Source: Spirochaetales bacterium
GTDB lineage: Bacteria > Spirochaetota > Spirochaetia > Treponematales > UBA12059
Length of the DNA stretch: 64,000 bases
Direction of reading: 5' to 3'
Assembly (NCBI GenBank): GCA_016926955.1
Contig: JAFGNN010000030.1
Span: 1 to 64,000 of the forward strand
A program made the translations under genes and the position numbers. This document shows positions 43,443-52,272 of this stretch, in pieces. Position 1 is the first letter of the stretch. Every line of letters begins with the position of its first letter. The notes beneath the pieces are model-generated. The model did not search any database. It was not told where the DNA came from and was given only the letters and a program-made list of their open reading frames with translations.

Positions 43443-45515
43443 TCAGGGTTTCAGTGAGGGGAGGGTTGGCAGGGTCGGAAGTCCAGGAAGGAGGCCGGTC
43501 GCAAGGGTCTTGGCTCGGGCTTCGAGATCAGCGAGCTTTCGGTCGAGGGCGACCCGCAGCTCCCCGACCGCCTTTTCGTCTCCCCGGGCCGCTCCCAGAA
43601 GGCTCTCGACCGAAGACTTTGATCCCAGCAGGGGGGTGAGTGAATCCGTGGCCCATTCGGAGACCGCCTGTTCAATCTCCATACGGGCTTTCGCGGCGTA
43701 CTTGTCGGCGATTTCGGAGAGGGCTGCGGCGATGAGTCCATCAAGGTTGGTGCTGGCCTTGAACGAATCCTTACCCGAAGGGACAGAGGTCCACTCAAAC
43801 TCAGCGTTCACAACCCCCGCTCGGTCAAGGGCGCCAGCCACGACAGAACCGATCGTGCCGTTCGATGCGAGCACGTCCAGGCTGGAGGCGCGGGCTGTCG
43901 CTGTCGCGACGAAGCCGCCAACCTTGGGGCCCGTGACGGAGCCGGAAATATCTGCGATACCGATAAGCCGGTCGAGGCCTGCGGCCGCTAGTTGTTCCGT
44001 CAGATCGAAGGGGACAGCGCTTGCGCTGAAGCGGACAGCGAAGGCGTCGGACGAGGAGGATCGGAGGTCGGCTACCCCCTTGGCCTCGATGGCGGAAGGC
44101 TTCCGCTTCCAGCCCAGGGACAGAGCCGTGGCTCCGGGAACCAAGTCCGGATCGGTGCTGACAAATTCCAGGATGGTCGACCATTCGTCGTCGCCCGAAC
44201 GGAAGGAGGCGCCGAGGCGGTCAAGCCTGAAAACCGGCCAACTCGACTTGAACTGGATGTCGCGGCCTTTCGAAACGTCCCTGTCCATGGCGGCACTTTC
44301 CCCGGCGGAGTCGGGGCGGCTCTTCAGGGCGAGCTCACGGATCTTGATGGCCGCCTCGTATGCGCGGCGACCGTAGTAGAGGGCCGTCTCCGCCTTGGAT
44401 GAGAGGACCTCGCGGAGGACCGGCTCAAGCACCCCAGCAGCGGCGCCGCTCTTGAAATCAACCAGTGAAAGCAGGTAGGCCAGATCCGTGGAGAGGGCCT
44501 CGCGGGCCATACGCTCAAGTGAGCGCGCCGTTTCGATGTCGGCGGCGACGCCGGCCGCCACGGCGACTGCCTCGGCGCTCGCGGCCTTGGTCGCGTCGAT
44601 GGCTTCTTTGACCTTTGCTATGGCGGCAGCGGCATCCGCCGCGTTCGCGATCTTGGCCGGCTCGATAGCGAGCGCCGCCCGGGTGCTTTCCTTCATCCGG
44701 ACAACAGCAAGCCTGGATGTATCCGCGCGCGCAGTCCACTCGGATTTCGCCGTGTCATAGGCTTCCCCGGCATCGGTCCAGGCCTCGGGTGCCGACAACT
44801 TGTCGAGTTCGCGTTCGAGCAGGGCTTTCGCGTCGAAGGCGGCGAGGTCCACGAGCGGCGGACCGACGGGGCTTTCCTGCTCGACCTCCGGGAGCTTGGG
44901 CGTCTTTCCGGGCAAGGATCCGGGGAACGAGCGCGTGGTTCCCAGCTCGATGGTCGAGACGCTCGCTTCCTCGATGTGGACGCGACCGAGCAGAAGCGCC
45001 TCGGGATTGAGATTGAGGGCGACGCGCCCGGTTTCGACCAGGTTGGTCATGGGCGCGTCGCGGTCGGCGATGGTAAGGCCTGACATGGAGAAATCCATGC
45101 CGATCGGATCGAAGCGCAGGCCGATAACATCCGCCCGGGCCTCGAAAATCGATTCCAGGGCGAGCTCGATCAAGCGCTCGAGGGATGAATTGAGGAAGAA
45201 GGCGCCATAGACGGCGACACCGCCCGCGACGAGGGTTGTGGCAATCAAGGGGCCGGCCTTGAGGAGCCCGCGGTTGGCAAGGATCGTTTTCCCAAGCTTG
45301 CCGATCCGGGCTGCCGCCTTGGCGTCGAGCCCGGGCTTCGGGACCATCACGCCGTTCTTCGCCTCGAAGCTGCGGGAGAGGAATTCACGGTCTTGCGGCT
45401 GCTCGATGGCTTTAAGGATTTTTCGCTGGAAATCGGATTCCGAGAGCGGTTTACGGAAGAGCTTTCCAAGCTTGGGTGCTTTAGGAGGCTTTGGGATGCC
45501 GGCTGGTTTTGGCAT
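43443..45515 (-). CDS. TIGR03545-like conserved hypothetical protein
   Basis: LIELALESIFEARADVIGLRFDPIGMDFSMSGLTIADRDAPMTNLVETGRVALNLNPEALLLGRVHIEE; adjacent to a TIGR03546-like gene; start at MPKPAGIPK. Confidence 0.7.
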   Translation of the reverse strand: MPKPAGIPKPPKAPKLGKLFRKPLSESDFQRKILKAIEQPQDREFLSRSFEAKNGVMVPKPGLDAKAAARIGKLGKTILANRGLLKAGPLIATTLVAGGVAVYGAFFLNSSLERLIELALESIFEARADVIGLRFDPIGMDFSMSGLTIADRDAPMTNLVETGRVALNLNPEALLLGRVHIEEASVSTIELGTTRSFPGSLPGKTPKLPEVEQESPVGPPLVDLAAFDAKALLERELDKLSAPEAWTDAGEAYDTAKSEWTARADTSRLAVVRMKESTRAALAIEPAKIANAADAAAAIAKVKEAIDATKAASAEAVAVAAGVAADIETARSLERMAREALSTDLAYLLSLVDFKSGAAAGVLEPVLREVLSSKAETALYYGRRAYEAAIKIRELALKSRPDSAGESAAMDRDVSKGRDIQFKSSWPVFRLDRLGASFRSGDDEWSTILEFVSTDPDLVPGATALSLGWKRKPSAIEAKGVADLRSSSSDAFAVRFSASAVPFDLTEQLAAAGLDRLIGIADISGSVTGPKVGGFVATATARASSLDVLASNGTIGSVVAGALDRAGVVNAEFEWTSVPSGKDSFKASTNLDGLIAAALSEIADKYAAKARMEIEQAVSEWATDSLTPLLGSKSSVESLLGAARGDEKAVGELRVALDRKLADLEARAKTLATGLLPGLPTLPTLPSLKP

Positions 45516-45526
45516 TTCGGTTTCCC

Positions 45527-46066
45527 TTACTCGAAGGCACGCGCGAGGCGCGAGGCAGTTGATACCGCGCCGGCGAGCTTTTGCACCAACGGGATTTTGA
45601 AGAAGGCTTTCACGAACTTGCTGCCGGCGATTTTTGGCGCCAGGTTCTCGCGGTAAGCGTGGATGAGTGCGCGCATGCCGAAGAAGAGCGGCGCCCAGAG
45701 CAGGAGGCCGACAGCGAGCCCGCCCATGACCAGGGTGTTGTTGAAGCGGGTCAGGGGCAGGACGGGCAGGTCGTAGAGGCGTTCGAAGAGTCCCCTGAGC
45801 GAGGCCATGCGGAGGAGCCAGGCTCCGAGCCCCTCGATAGGACGAGCGAGAATAGGAACAAGAAACTTCCCGATGCCCATGACGAGCATGGTCATGCCGT
45901 AGTTGGCCTTGGTCATGAAGGAAACGAAGAAAAGGCTTATCCAAAGCAAGTTGCCTGACGGCACGAGGGCAAGCAGTACCCCCGTGGCGATGCCGGCTGC
46001 TATTTGGCCGCGGCTTACGTTGGAGTTGAGCGCCACTATCAGGCGTGCGAGTTTCTTGATGAACAT
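45527..46066 (-). CDS. TIGR03546-like membrane protein
   Basis: MFIKKLARLIVALNSNVSRGQIAAGIATGVLLALVPSGNLLWISLFF; paired with the TIGR03545-like gene. Confidence 0.75.
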   Translation of the reverse strand: MFIKKLARLIVALNSNVSRGQIAAGIATGVLLALVPSGNLLWISLFFVSFMTKANYGMTMLVMGIGKFLVPILARPIEGLGAWLLRMASLRGLFERLYDLPVLPLTRFNNTLVMGGLAVGLLLWAPLFFGMRALIHAYRENLAPKIAGSKFVKAFFKIPLVQKLAGAVSTASRLARAFE

Positions 46067-46162
46067 TTCCGGCCTCCGCGGGAAAGTATGGAGCGCGTTG
46101 GGGTCTGTGGCAAATTCGGGGGCTGCGTATGGGAGACAGAGTCCGGATGCGAGTCGCGCTTG

Positions 46163-47074
46163 TTACCCGAGCGCGATTCCCGCTATCCAGAGCGCGCCGA
46201 AGGAAAGGTGGAGGATGTTGGTGGCGGGGATGGCGTCGCGGCGGCCTGTCGCGACGCGGGCTCGGGCGCGGAACGCGAGGGGAAGGGCCGCGAGTGCCGC
46301 GAGCGCGGTTTTGGGGACAGAGCCCGCAAGCGGCAGGAGCAGGGCAAGGACGAATGAGCCGAGGAGGAGCAGGTCGTAAAGGGCGAGTCCGGCGCGTCGG
46401 CCGAGCCGGACGGTCAGGGTGCGGATCCCCATGGCCGCGTCGCGTTCGACATCGCGGATTTCATTGGAGAACATCATGGCGGGGATGAGGAGCGAGACGG
46501 GCAGCGAAAGCAGGAGCGGCCGCCATGAAAGGGCGCCGCCGTAGCCGAGCCAGGCGCCGAGGTTCATGAGCGGCCCCATGAGTACGAACGAGAGGATGGC
46601 GCCGAGGGCGAAACGTTTGTAGACCACCGGTTCGCCCGTGTACCCGTAGCCGCCGGCGAGGCCGAGCGCGCCGACCCAAAGCAGGTGCCGCGATCCGGTC
46701 GCGACAAGGTACAGGCCGATGAGTCCCGCGAGGCCGAAGCAGGCGAGGCCGGCCATGAAGACCAGCACGGAGAAGGCCTCACGTTCCTTCCCCAGGAAGC
46801 GGATCATCCGGGTGGACGGAGGCGCCGCCTTCTGCCCGCACTCGAAGAAATCGTTGATGAAGTTGGTGGCGCCTTGGATGGCCAGGCCGGCTATCGTAAC
46901 GAGCGCGAGCAGGAGCCAGCCGCGCGATTCCATACCAGGTAGGAGTATCCCGTCGCGATAGGCGAGCGCCGCGGGGACGCTGGTCGCGTAGAGCGCAAGG
47001 CTGAGCGAGAGCGGCCGGGAGGCTTTCCAGAGGTCACGGATCAAGGCCGCGGGATTTCGATCGAGTATGATCAT
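46163..47074 (-). CDS. UbiA-family prenyltransferase (MenA-like)
   Basis: ATNFINDFFECGQ (NDxxD-like region), GGYGYTGEPVVYKRFALGAILSFVLMGPLMNLGAW, FSNEIRDVERDAAMGIRTLTVRLG; start at MIILDRNPA. Confidence 0.85.
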   Translation of the reverse strand: MIILDRNPAALIRDLWKASRPLSLSLALYATSVPAALAYRDGILLPGMESRGWLLLALVTIAGLAIQGATNFINDFFECGQKAAPPSTRMIRFLGKEREAFSVLVFMAGLACFGLAGLIGLYLVATGSRHLLWVGALGLAGGYGYTGEPVVYKRFALGAILSFVLMGPLMNLGAWLGYGGALSWRPLLLSLPVSLLIPAMMFSNEIRDVERDAAMGIRTLTVRLGRRAGLALYDLLLLGSFVLALLLPLAGSVPKTALAALAALPLAFRARARVATGRRDAIPATNILHLSFGALWIAGIALG

Positions 47075-47179
47075 GCTGCTTCCACCGTCGCGGGGATTGT
47101 TGTCGTGCCGGAAGGGACGATACCATGACAGGGTCGCGGGGGCCAATGCCGCCCGTCCCGCACAGAAAGGAACACCGTA

Positions 47180-48091
47180 ATGAAGACTCGCATGCGACCG
47201 GGAATCGTGGGCCGGATCATCACCTCGCTCGTTGTTCTGACGGCTCTGTCCCCGATAGCCGTTGCCGCGCCCGTCAGGCTGAAGGTCGGCCTCATGCCCG
47301 CCGTTGACGCCGCCCCGATGCTGCTCGCCGCCGAACGCGGCTACTTTGAAGCCGAAGGCGTCGAGGTCGAACTCGTCGTCTTCACCAACGCGAACGAGCG
47401 TCAGGTCGCCTTGCAGACAGGCGCGGTTGACGGAACCATCACGGATCTCGTTGCCTTCGTCTACAACGTACAGGGCGGCTTCGACCTGCGCATCGCTTCT
47501 TCCACGGACGGATCTTTTCCCTTCCTGGTCCGAAAGGACTTCTCGGAAGCGACCAAGGTCCGAGTCGCGATGATGGAGGTGAGCGTCTCGAACTACCTGG
47601 CCGACGCCTGGCTCGGTTCGCGCTATGCGCTCGAGAAGGTCTTCATTACGGAGATTCCCGCTCGCCTCGAGGTCATCAAAGCGGGCAAGGTCGACATGGC
47701 TTGCCTGCCGGAACCCATCGCCTCGATGGGCGTCCTTGCGGGACTGGAAAAGCGGGAGTTCGCCAACACCGACGATTATTATCCTGATATCCTTGTGTTC
47801 ACCGCGTCCGCTGCGGCCAAGAAGCTCGACGCCATCCGTCGCTTCAATCGGGCGGTGGACCGGGCCGTGGCGGATCTCGTCGCGAATCCCTCTCTCGCCC
47901 GCGCCCTGCTCGTGGAAAAGCTGAGGCTTGACCCGCGGGTGAAGGATATGATGACCCTGCCGACCTGGCACCCGACGCGGCTTCCTGCCGCCGAATACCT
48001 TGCCAAAGTGTCGGCGTGGATCGCGGAGCTTCAGGGCAAGCCCGTGACGCTCGATTGGAACAAGTTCCTGCTCCGGGAGGCGCTCCCCTGA
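47180..48091 (+). CDS. ABC transporter substrate-binding protein (NMT1/SsuA/ThiY type)
   Basis: LKVGLMPAVDAAPMLLAAERGYFEAEGVEVELVVFTNANERQVALQTGAVDGTITD. Confidence 0.9.
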   Translation: MKTRMRPGIVGRIITSLVVLTALSPIAVAAPVRLKVGLMPAVDAAPMLLAAERGYFEAEGVEVELVVFTNANERQVALQTGAVDGTITDLVAFVYNVQGGFDLRIASSTDGSFPFLVRKDFSEATKVRVAMMEVSVSNYLADAWLGSRYALEKVFITEIPARLEVIKAGKVDMACLPEPIASMGVLAGLEKREFANTDDYYPDILVFTASAAAKKLDAIRRFNRAVDRAVADLVANPSLARALLVEKLRLDPRVKDMMTLPTWHPTRLPAAEYLAKVSAWIAELQGKPVTLDWNKFLLREALP

Positions 48092-48864
48092 TGGTGGAAG
48101 TGTCGGGGCTCGCGGTCGAGTACCTGAAGGCCGGCGGCGCGGTAGAACGCGCAGTCGACGGATTCTCCCTATCGGTCCCCAGGGGACAGAGCTGCGCCAT
48201 CATCGGACGCTCCGGATGCGGCAAGACCAGTTTGCTCAACGCGATCGCCGGACTGATAGCGCCCGCTTCCGGGAAAGTACAGGTAGCGGGAGAGCAGGTA
48301 ACGGGGCCGCGCCGGGGCACTGCGATGGTCCTGCAGGACCTGGGGCTTTTCCCGTGGAAGACCGCGCGGGACAACGTGGCTCTCGGCGCGCTCGCGTGGG
48401 CCGCCGGAGTATCGGGGCGCAAAATTCGCCGGGAGGCTCGATGCATGGCCGAGGGCATCCTCGACCGTCTCGGCGTCCCGGAAATCGCCGACAAATATCC
48501 CGCGGAGCTATCGGGGGGACAGAGGCAGCGCGTCGCCATCGGGAGGGCCTTGGCCGCCGAGCCCGACCTGCTGCTTCTCGACGAGCCGAGCGCCTCCCTC
48601 GACGCCATGACCAAGGAGGCGTTCCAGCGCCTCGTGTTGACGCTTTCACGGCCGGAGGCCGGCGGGCGAGAAATCACCGTGGTGCTCGTCACCCACGACG
48701 TGGAGGAGGCCGCTTACCTGGCCGACGCGATCGTGGTGATGGACGGGGGCCGCGTGCGCCATGTCGTCAAGAATCCGCTTGAGAGAGACCCCTCCCTGCG
48801 AGACCGGCTCGAATTCTACAAGTTCTGCCTGGATCTGCGGCGGCACGTCGGAGGCGGGGTATGA
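48091..48864 (+). CDS. ABC transporter ATP-binding protein (nitrate/sulfonate/taurine type)
   Basis: IIGRSGCGKTSLLNAIAGLIAPASGKV, ELSGGQRQRVAIGRALAAEPDLLLLDEPSASLD; start at MVEVSGLAV overlaps the upstream stop. Confidence 0.93.
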   Translation: MVEVSGLAVEYLKAGGAVERAVDGFSLSVPRGQSCAIIGRSGCGKTSLLNAIAGLIAPASGKVQVAGEQVTGPRRGTAMVLQDLGLFPWKTARDNVALGALAWAAGVSGRKIRREARCMAEGILDRLGVPEIADKYPAELSGGQRQRVAIGRALAAEPDLLLLDEPSASLDAMTKEAFQRLVLTLSRPEAGGREITVVLVTHDVEEAAYLADAIVVMDGGRVRHVVKNPLERDPSLRDRLEFYKFCLDLRRHVGGGV

Positions 48865-49679
48865 GGGAACGGCAAACCAGCGCGAGCTCTGTCCCCCGCG
48901 CTGCCGCCGGCTCGCTGCTTCGAGGCGTTTGGGAAACCTTGATCGGGCTCTTTCTGGTAACGTTGGCGTGGGAGCTGCTCCACCTCGCGCTCGGCACGAG
49001 CGCGGTTCCCTCGCCCCTCGAAGCGGTCGCGACGCTTTTCGGGCGGCTCGGCCGCGACCTTCCAGCCCACCTCGGCGCAAGCCTCGCGCGCATCCTGGTC
49101 GCCACCCTGGTTCAGGTCGTCTTCGGCGGGGCGCTCGGCATGGCCATCGGCGCGAGCCGTCGCGCGGCCGCCCTCATCGGTCCGGCCGTCTCGGTACTCT
49201 ATCCGGTGCCGAAGATCGCCTTCCTGCCCGTCTTCATGATCACGCTCGGCATCGGGGAGCTCTCGAAAATTCTCTTCGTGGTCACGGTGGCGATCTTCCA
49301 GACGATCGTCGCGCTACGGGACGGCGTGGCGGAGATTCCGCCGAACCTGCGGCTTGCGGCCAGGTCGCTCGGGCTCGGCCGGCGCGGCATGCTCCGCCAC
49401 CTGATCCTGCCGGCCCTGACACCGCGGCTCTTCACCTCGGCGCGTCTCGGCATCGGCGTCGGCCTCTCCGCGCTCTTCTTCGCCGAGAACTACGCGACGC
49501 GTTACGGGGTGGGATATCTCATCATGAACTCGTTCGCGATGGCCGACTACAAGGCGACCTACGCTGGCATCCTGGCCCTGTCCCTGCTGGCGCTCGCGCT
49601 CTTCGCCGCGATAGACGCCGCCGAACGCCGGGTCTGTCCCTGGCTGCGCGTGGGGTACGGCGCAGGAGGACGCGCATGA
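48861..49679 (+). CDS. ABC transporter permease (SsuC/TauC type)
   Basis: LYPVPKIAFLPVFMITLGIGELSKILFVVTVAIFQTIVALRDGVAEIPPNLRLAARSLGLG. Confidence 0.92.
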   Translation: MRERQTSASSVPRAAAGSLLRGVWETLIGLFLVTLAWELLHLALGTSAVPSPLEAVATLFGRLGRDLPAHLGASLARILVATLVQVVFGGALGMAIGASRRAAALIGPAVSVLYPVPKIAFLPVFMITLGIGELSKILFVVTVAIFQTIVALRDGVAEIPPNLRLAARSLGLGRRGMLRHLILPALTPRLFTSARLGIGVGLSALFFAENYATRYGVGYLIMNSFAMADYKATYAGILALSLLALALFAAIDAAERRVCPWLRVGYGAGGRA

Positions 49680-49819
49680 CGACGATACGATCCTGGCGCC
49701 GCGACGACCTTCCGCGTGCCGGCGTAATGCGCGACAACGAAAACGCGATCCGCTTCTACAAGGCTCACGGAATTTCGGAGGAGTACCTGTTGCTCGGGAA
49801 GGAGTTCGAGGGGACCTGA
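49676..49819 (+). pseudogene. GNAT acetyltransferase remnant (47 aa, internal deletion)
   Basis: MTTIRSWRRDDLPRAGVMRDNENAIRFYKAHGISEEYLLLGKEFEGT* joins a GNAT-like N-terminus to a GNAT-like C-terminus (NENAIRFYKAHGF-type) with no acetyl-CoA-binding core. Confidence 0.65.
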
Positions 49820-49846
49820 GCTCGATCGGGCTGGAAGGGGGCATTC

Positions 49847-50848
49847 ATGAGCGGCATCATGTTCGATCTGGCGAGCTTCGAGGCGTTGACCCAGGCCCAG
49901 CCCTGGGCTCGCTTCGCCGCCCAGGAGCGTGGCTTGTTCGGCGCCGCTGTCGCTGGCGCCGGCCTTGAAACGGCGCGACGCGCATCGATTGGCTCTTCAC
50001 TCATGCTCGAGTTGCTCGAAGCCCTGCGCGCCTGGCCCGGGACGGCGATCGCGAGCCACAAGAGCCCCGAGCAGGCATTCCACAAGCTGGCCTTCGCCGC
50101 CGAACTCGGCCTGCGCCGCGGCGACCACGGTGTGGACGATATCGCAGAATCCGTGATGTCGCGGGTTTCCGAGGAGGGACCGTTCACGCTGCCTTCGAAG
50201 GTGTCCGCCGCCCACGGCGGCTCTGGCGAGGAAACGCGCGGCTGGGCGCTTTGCGACGCGCCCGTCATCCTCCGCGCCCTGGTCCGCATGGGCTACGGCG
50301 ACGATCCGCGGGTCGCTCGCGCCATCGATTTCCTGGTTCCGCTCGCGCGGGAGAACGGCTACCCCTGCGCGGTGTCCTCGACCTTCGGCGCGTGGCGCGG
50401 GCCGGGCAAGAAATCCGACCCGTGCCCCTACGCGACGCTCGTCATGCTGGAACTGCTCCTCGAGCTGCCCGGGCGTCGCGAAGGAGCCGAAGCACGCGCC
50501 GCGGCCGAATGCCTGCTCCGGCTCCGGGAGCGCAGCCGCGAGGAGCACCCGTACATCTTCTACATGGGCGACGACTTCCGGAAGCTCAAGGCGCCGCTCA
50601 TCTGGTACGACCTGGTCCACGTGCTCGAAACGCTCTCGAAGGCGCCGTGGATCAGGGGAGACGCGCGGCTCGAGTCGATGCTCGACGTCCTCGAGTCCAA
50701 GGCCGGCCCAGGCGGCCTCTTCACGCCCGAGTCCGCGTACCAAGCCTGGAAGGCGTACGACTTCGGGCAGAAGAAGCTTCCCTCCGTCTACCTGAGCGCG
50801 GTTGCGCTGGGCATCCTGAAGCGTAGTGGGCGCCTTGTCGAGGACTGA
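49847..50848 (+). CDS. Hypothetical protein, alpha/alpha-barrel (prenyltransferase/squalene-cyclase-like) fold suspected
   Basis: Repeated helical pattern with DAPVILRALVRMGYGDDPRVARAIDFLVPLARENGYPCAVSS...PYATLVMLELLLELP. Confidence 0.5.
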   Translation: MSGIMFDLASFEALTQAQPWARFAAQERGLFGAAVAGAGLETARRASIGSSLMLELLEALRAWPGTAIASHKSPEQAFHKLAFAAELGLRRGDHGVDDIAESVMSRVSEEGPFTLPSKVSAAHGGSGEETRGWALCDAPVILRALVRMGYGDDPRVARAIDFLVPLARENGYPCAVSSTFGAWRGPGKKSDPCPYATLVMLELLLELPGRREGAEARAAAECLLRLRERSREEHPYIFYMGDDFRKLKAPLIWYDLVHVLETLSKAPWIRGDARLESMLDVLESKAGPGGLFTPESAYQAWKAYDFGQKKLPSVYLSAVALGILKRSGRLVED

Positions 50849-50939
50849 ACGAGGAAGGAAGGGGGAAGCCCTTCCTTCCTCGCGCTCCATCCATCCCCGC
50901 CGGGCGCCGGCAGCGCGAGCCTCCAATGCTCGGGGAAGA

Positions 50940-51136
50940 GGAACGCGACGAGCGCGGTTTCCCATGACGCAGAAGTTCTCGAGCCGGAAGTCGTACCGCT
51001 TCTTCGCCCGCCGGAGCGTCCGGATGAAGAGCGCCTTCATGGCGGCGCCTTCCATCACCAGCTCCTTGCGGTCCGCGCGGGCGGCGAGGTGGTTGAGGGC
51101 TCCGTCCCGCAGCAGGCGTGGCTTGCGCATGCGCAT
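50940..51136 (-). pseudogene. REP-associated tyrosine transposase (RAYT, Y1_Tnp) remnant
   Basis: MRMRKPRLLRDGALNHLAARADRKELVMEG...LFIRTLRRAKKRYDFRLENFCVMGN resembles the RAYT N-terminus; the expected HxHxL after MGN is lost. Confidence 0.7.
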
Positions 51137-51406
51137 TCAACGCCGCGAAGCCAACACGTCGCTTGCGCGGGAACGATAAAAGCGCCGTCTTCGTTGCTGG
51201 CAGTTCTGTGCCCATGGGACTGATCCGATCATCGATGCGCAGTATCCAATCCCGGCAAGCTCTGTCTTCTCCATGAGCTGGATCCCCACAAAATGTATAG
51301 GAAATTATGCATGGATACATGGCAGGCGTGCATATCGATTTTTCTTGCCCCCCCCCATTTTGTGCTAGAAACCAGCGGGCCCCAAAATTCATACTGAGGA
51401 AGTGCT

Positions 51407-51431
51407 ATGAAAGTTATCGACAGCGGTATTG
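51407..51431 (+). pseudogene. 5' stub of a gene cut by the IS21-family element
   Basis: GAGGAAGTGCT-ATGAAAGTTATCGACAGCGGTATTG: clear RBS and ATG in AT-rich DNA abutting the IS end; frame stops soon after entering the IS. Confidence 0.5.
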
Positions 51432-51498
51432 TGTCAACACCGATTTAGTTTTTCCGCTTTTCACCGATTTCAGCTTTCCGCTTTTCGGCGCGGATTTC

Positions 51499-52272
51499 TT
51501 ACTCGAAGCCGACGGCTCCGATCTTCATCCTGTTCTTCATACGGTATGACTCGGCCTTCAGGCTGAAGACTTGGGAGTGGTGGAGGAGACGGTCCAGCAT
51601 AGCCACCGCGACGGCCTCGTCGGACATGAACTCAGCCCATTTGGCGAAGCTCCGGTTCGAGGTCATGATAATTGGTGCGACTTCGTAGCGCGCGTTGACG
51701 AGCTGGAAGAAGACATGGGCCTGTTCCGCGTTGAGCGGCTCGTGCCCGACCTCGTCGATCATGAGGACGTGGGGCTTGCGGAACCAGGCAAGCGCCTTGC
51801 GGAGCCGGTTCTGCTCCCGGGCTCGGAGCAGTCGCTCGATGGCGTCGCGGGCGGTGATGTAATAGGCGGTATAGCCCGAAACGCAAGCCTTCTGGCCGAG
51901 GGCAAGCATGAGATGGGTTTTGCCGACCCCGGAAGGCCCGAGGAAGAGGACGTTTTCTTTCCGCTCCACGAACGCGAGGGAGGCGAGTTCCTCGAAGCGG
52001 TTTTGCGGCAACCCGCCCTTGAGCCAGGCGAGGTCGAAATCCTCGAGGCGCTTCGTCTGCGGCATGCCGGACAGCTTGATGCGTGTCCGCGCGGTCCGTT
52101 CCCTCCTGGCCGCGTACTCGATCTCTACGAGGTCCTTGAGGGATTCGACGAGGGTCATGTCGTTCCGGCGAGTGTCGGCGAGGAAGGTCTCGAGCCCCGC
52201 GGACATGAAGGCGAGCCCGAGTTCCTCCATACGCGACGAGAGGGCGGCGACGGCCAGTCCGGTCTCGTTCAT
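51499..52272 (-). CDS. istB: IS21-family helper ATPase IstB
   Basis: FLGPSGVGKTHLMLALGQKACVSGYTAYYITARDAIERLLRA, MIDEVGHEPLNAEQAHVFFQLVNARYE, IMTSNRSFAKWAEFM. Confidence 0.95.
   Translation of the reverse strand: MNETGLAVAALSSRMEELGLAFMSAGLETFLADTRRNDMTLVESLKDLVEIEYAARRERTARTRIKLSGMPQTKRLEDFDLAWLKGGLPQNRFEELASLAFVERKENVLFLGPSGVGKTHLMLALGQKACVSGYTAYYITARDAIERLLRAREQNRLRKALAWFRKPHVLMIDEVGHEPLNAEQAHVFFQLVNARYEVAPIIMTSNRSFAKWAEFMSDEAVAVAMLDRLLHHSQVFSLKAESYRMKNRMKIGAVGFE

Noticed and set aside
47075-47179. TPP riboswitch before the NMT1-type importer
   Set aside because: No CTGAGA-type THI box or partner motif visible in the gap.
46163-47971. Full 602-aa minus ORF upstream of the UbiA-like gene
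   Set aside because: Only the part from MIILDRNPA is prenyltransferase; the N-terminal extension is antisense to the NMT1-binding-protein gene.
48512-48524. GGGGGGACAGAGG as another copy of the dispersed 11-mer
   Set aside because: It encodes the ABC signature LSGGQRQR and lacks the final C, so protein conservation explains it.
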